Assembly (NCBI GenBank): GCA_903772945.1 | Contig: CAICTM010000036.1 | Span: 96,951 to 160,950, forward strand | DNA: 64,000 bases | Source of the DNA: Seminavis robusta | Lineage: Eukaryota; Bacillariophyta; Bacillariophyceae; Naviculales; Naviculaceae | Direction of reading: 5' to 3' | Shown here: positions 61,223 to 64,000 of the stretch, one piece after another | Layout: each line of letters starts with the position of its first letter | Position numbering within the stretch: the first letter of the stretch is position 1 | Made by a program: the position numbers and the translations under genes | The notes under the pieces: model-generated | Told to the model about the DNA's origin: nothing | The model's input: the letters and a program-made list of their open reading frames with translations, nothing else | The model's database searches: none

Positions 61223-61893
61223 GGTCAATTATTTATTTTATTTTTGGTAGGATGAGAATGCAACTTGAATAAAAAGCAAAAAGAATGGAGACGAACCGAA
61301 AATTGTGAGAAGCAAAGAAACCAAAAACTAAACTACAGAGGGGTGTCAACTCCTACCAGCACAGTTTTCTTGGACTTTCGGCGTTGGATAAGCTGAAAAT
61401 GCAATTTTGTACATGTACTTGCTGTGGCTTGTTTCTACGAAGTACTGTACTTCTTGAAGTCCTGCCGTTGCATGATGTGGGTGGGTAGCGTGATGACTAT
61501 TCAATGGGCTTCGTGGCTGTGTAGGCTGCATTTGCGAGAAAGATCCGGAAGATCCAAGGGTTCCGAGAATCCATGGATGAAAGGTGACGTCATACGAAGG
61601 GTACCTTTGGAGGTGGTGGAAGTTAGGAGGGGTATACAGATGATAATGTAGTTTATCAAAGAGATAATGTTGAGGGTATATACCCCAGATAACAAAAGAA
61701 CCATTGGCTGAAACTGCACCATTTGAAATTTGGAGTTGACGCCTCTCGGATTCGATTCAATCATATATCATTCAGTGGAACAGGAAAGCGACCGACGACA
61801 AGGTTTTTGGTTCTGGCCATTTATTGTTTTGCTCTTCCAAAGAAATCCTCTGTTGACTTCTACAAATTACTACTAGCTAGGAGCAATAGGAAC
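61223..61893. promoter_or_regulatory. Bidirectional promoter region, OTC / carbamate kinase
   Basis: 671 bp between the two ATGs. A pyrimidine/T-rich tract directly before the OTC start (61229-61248 on the plus strand) and an AT-rich stretch at about 61620-61700 with the sequence gtatataccc near 61676 are the only notable elements. The short spacing suggests shared control. Confidence 0.4.
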
Positions 61894-63285
61894 ATGTTGG
61901 TATCTCGCTTTGCAGCCCGTGCTTTGGCGCGTCAAACTACGGCCCGAACCATTCTGGCCACTACCAGTCGACCCACTGTCTATACCGCCACTGCTAATTT
62001 TCCTATTCAACAAAATTTCTTTAGCAGCCAAGCATCCGATGACGATTCCGCCGACGAGGTTCATCCCGACGATGCTCCCACTGCCATTGCCAAGCAACGC
62101 CAACGTATCGTAGTGGCCGTTGGCGGAAATGCCTTGCAACGACGAGGAGAACGATTGACCATTGAAAACATGCTCAAGGCAGCGGCCGATATGGCACCCA
62201 CCATTACGCAATTGGCACGAGATCACGAACTCGTTTTGACGCATGGAAATGGACCACAAGTAGGAGAATTGGCGTTGGAACGAAGTGCCGCCACGTTGGA
62301 TGTTTTGGGTGAGTTTGTTTGGATCGCAAAAATGATTTTCTTTCCTGGGAGAATTCCAGTTTTCTCTTGGATGAAAGAGATTGTGATCATGTTTCTAACT
62401 TTCATAATTCTTGCTCTCCTTGTTTGTTTTCCATTTCCTTTTCCTATCATTTCTGTTTTCTTTTTAACTAAAGGCGCCGAATCCATGGGTCAGATTGGAT
62501 TTGTTCTGGCACAAGCACTGGCCAGTGCGGGATGTTGTGCCGTGCCCATTTTGACACAAGTCGTCGTCGATGATTCCTCCTCCAATGAAGCATTTTCCAA
62601 TCCTACCAAATTCGTCGGTCCCATTTACGGTGCCATGGAAGCACAGGCATTGGCACAATCGTTGGGATGGACCGTCAAACCCGATGGAGAATATTTCCGT
62701 CGTGTCGTGCCCTCTCCCGCGCCCCTCGAAATTTTGCAACTCGATGCCGTAAAAGCCTTGTTGGAAACCACAGAGCCCAATGCGCGAAATCCCGTACTGC
62801 CCATTGCATGTGGTGGAGGAGGTGTTCCCGTGGCACGAATTCCGTCCAACCCCAGCACACTGCAAGGTGTCGAAGCCGTCATTGATAAGGATGCCTGTGG
62901 TGCCAAACTCAGTACCGAAATACAAGCCGATGGATACATTATTCTGACGGATGGTGGTGGTATTTGGGAAAACTTTGGAAAGCCCAATGCACGAGAAATG
63001 TCCAAGGTGACACCGGAATACTTGCTGGGAACCAAGGCGGGCAAGGCGTTCCCCGGTAGCATGGGGCCCAAGATTCAGGCCGCCGTGGACTTTGTCACGG
63101 ATCCCAATGCCAAACCAGGAGCCTGGGCGGCCATTGGGGATCTCAAGGATGCCGCCAGAATTTTGTCGGGACAAGAAGGAACCCTGGTCACCACGGAAGT
63201 GTCCACACCCGGTGGAGTCGTATGGCGAGAAGGAAAATCCGGACCGACCAAGAAACCCACCAAGGAAGCACATCGATATGGTTAG
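61894..63285 (+). CDS. Carbamate kinase, mitochondrial (exons 61894-62308 and 62474-63285)
   Basis: 408 residues after removal of one intron; ATG 61894 was chosen because the frame upstream lacks another ATG and because it yields a clean mitochondrial presequence (Arg/Ala/Thr-rich, no acid in the first ~48 residues). Reaction: ATP + carbamate to ADP + carbamoyl phosphate, reversible; ATP is made in the arginine deiminase direction. Family motifs: VGGNAL at 76-81, HGNGPQVGE at 117-125, AESMGQIG at 140-147, NPTKFVGP at 181-188, RRVVPSPAP at 214-222, CGGGGVPV at 251-258, GVEAVIDKD at 270-278, LTDGGGIWENFGKP at 296-309, PGSMGPKIQAA at 332-342. The catalytic core matches the usual ~310-residue length, plus about 70 residues N-terminal and a ~30-residue tail. 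A second intron (63281-63546) may extend the C terminus to a stop at 63587. Eukaryotic carbamate kinases are rare; bacterial origin is likely from family knowledge. Confidence 0.92.
   Translation: MLVSRFAARALARQTTARTILATTSRPTVYTATANFPIQQNFFSSQASDDDSADEVHPDDAPTAIAKQRQRIVVAVGGNALQRRGERLTIENMLKAAADMAPTITQLARDHELVLTHGNGPQVGELALERSAATLDVLGEFVWIAKMIFFPGRIPVFSWMKEIVIMFLTFIILALLVCFPFPFPIISVFFLTKGAESMGQIGFVLAQALASAGCCAVPILTQVVVDDSSSNEAFSNPTKFVGPIYGAMEAQALAQSLGWTVKPDGEYFRRVVPSPAPLEILQLDAVKALLETTEPNARNPVLPIACGGGGVPVARIPSNPSTLQGVEAVIDKDACGAKLSTEIQADGYIILTDGGGIWENFGKPNAREMSKVTPEYLLGTKAGKAFPGSMGPKIQAAVDFVTDPNAKPGAWAAIGDLKDAARILSGQEGTLVTTEVSTPGGVVWREGKSGPTKKPTKEAHRYG
62309..62473 (+). other. Intron 1 of carbamate kinase, in frame and stop-free
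   Basis: 165 nt, GTGAGT donor and a T-rich stretch ending in CTAAAG. Removal joins DVLG to AESMGQIG, the exact family sequence. The intron is a multiple of three without stops, so retention would insert 55 mostly hydrophobic residues. Confidence 0.88.
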
Positions 63286-63587
63286 TAAGTGCGTCTGCGC
63301 ATTTTCTGTGTGTATGGGGAATGCAAGAGAGAGCTGGATAACTCATTCATCTTTTGTGTGTGTGTTTCTGGGTGTCTTCCTTGTATTCGTGCACATGCAG
63401 AGCGAGACTAGAAGCAAACGCCGCATCCATTGTTGATTTGATGCTTCATGTCATTTGCCCAGTGAGCGAGTGATATTGCTGGACACTTGACACGCACTCG
63501 TAGCATTTTGGAACATTTTTTATAAAACTTTATGTATTATTCTTAGGCATTGATGTACCAATCGAAGAAGCAGCCGAACTCTTCTAG
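63281..63587 (+). other. Possible second intron and short last exon of carbamate kinase
   Basis: A donor GTTAGT at 63281 and an acceptor TTCTTAG ending at 63546 would join the Gly codon to exon 63547-63587, encoding IDVPIEEAAELF and a stop. The frame is preserved (1,263 nt in total, 420 residues). The unspliced reading stops at 63285. Confidence 0.45.
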
Positions 63588-63746
63588 CCAGCTAGCTAGT
63601 ACCCGTGGCCGGTGTTTTGGAACTGATTGTGGCTGAGATTGGATTCAAAGGAACATGCAGAACGGGTAGCATTACTTGTGCTATTTGGACAGCCTGAAGT
63701 GCTCAGGCTGTGATTCGATGACATGGCTTCTACTGTATGTACGATA

Positions 63747-63752
63747 AATAAA
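63747..63752 (+). terminator. Candidate poly(A) signal for carbamate kinase
   Basis: AATAAA inside ataaataaatac, downstream of both possible stop codons (63285 and 63587). Confidence 0.35.
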
Positions 63753-63810
63753 TACTAAATAGATACGTTAAGGAGCGAGGGGGGCGAGGCTAGGCAAAGC
63801 AGTGGCTGCG

Positions 63811-63850
63811 GTGGTGGGTGGCTGGTGTGGTGGGTGGCTGGTGTGGTGGG
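63811..63850 (+). repeat. 16-bp tandem repeat, 2.5 copies
   Basis: Unit gtggtgggtggctggt, G/T-rich, in the 3' flank of carbamate kinase. Confidence 0.7.
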
Positions 63851-64000
63851 CATACGGGGAGAGCAATGAGGATGTATGAACCTTTTAGTAAAATAGGAAG
63901 AGGTTACATCGTGCGGCTATGTATGTTGAAAAGGTGTGAACTTGAACGCACAATTTCTCTAATTTAATCAATATCCTTCCAGCTCTACTGTCTAGTAGAC

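Larger units (their letters stand above)
63588..64000. other. 3' flank of carbamate kinase
   Basis: Contains the candidate poly(A) signal and a short G/T-rich tandem repeat. No gene is seen. Confidence 0.4.

Noticed and set aside
61223-61228. Two extra N-terminal codons for OTC
   Set aside because: The codon at 61228-61226 is TTG; the first ATG is at 61222.
61723-61893. N-terminal extension of carbamate kinase upstream of 61894
   Set aside because: The frame starts at a TTG and has no ATG; the ATG at 61894 gives a typical presequence.

Overview
The window looks like nuclear DNA of a diatom, probably a raphid pennate. The evidence is very large secreted proteins rich in Pro-Ser/Thr repeats, a short GT-AG intron, mitochondrial presequences on metabolic enzymes, and an ornithine carbamoyltransferase / carbamate kinase pair. 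No prokaryotic operon structure, rRNA, tRNA or CRISPR array was recognised. The organism is an inference; nothing was searched.

Layout. (1) Positions 1 to 49,584 on the minus strand read as one enormous gene. It starts at 49,584 and is still open at the left edge. The first 2,411 codons are intact: signal peptide, two copies of a Cys-containing beta-type domain, a Cys-Pro-Cys array, six tandem domains of about 195 residues, then Ser/Thr-x-x-Pro tetrapeptide repeats. The remaining ~42 kb is the same tetrapeptide lattice (12 bp per unit) in 156-bp and 408-bp families and in a ~10-kb higher-order duplication. Many single-base indels interrupt it. They cluster in some blocks and spare others, which points to unpolished long-read sequence and not to gene decay. 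(2) 49,585-53,262 is a 3.7-kb divergent intergenic region with dyad and direct repeats. (3) 53,263-57,810 (+) encodes a 1,515-residue secreted protein built from the same beta-type domain as the giant protein, with Pro-Thr-Ser segments inserted inside the domain. The two divergent genes therefore form a pair of modular, mucin-like, probably extracellular (wall, mucilage or adhesive) proteins.

(4) The right end is metabolic: a GNAT acetyltransferase (58,612-59,445, +), ornithine carbamoyltransferase (60,164-61,222, -) and, head to head with it, carbamate kinase (from 61,894, +, with a 165-nt in-frame intron). Both of the last two carry likely mitochondrial presequences and share carbamoyl phosphate as an intermediate, so they fit a urea-cycle / arginine-catabolism branch in the mitochondrion.

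Most apparent open frames opposite the giant gene are antisense or shifted readings of the 12-bp lattice and are left out. Several long frames begin at TTG; starts were moved to the first in-frame ATG where one exists.
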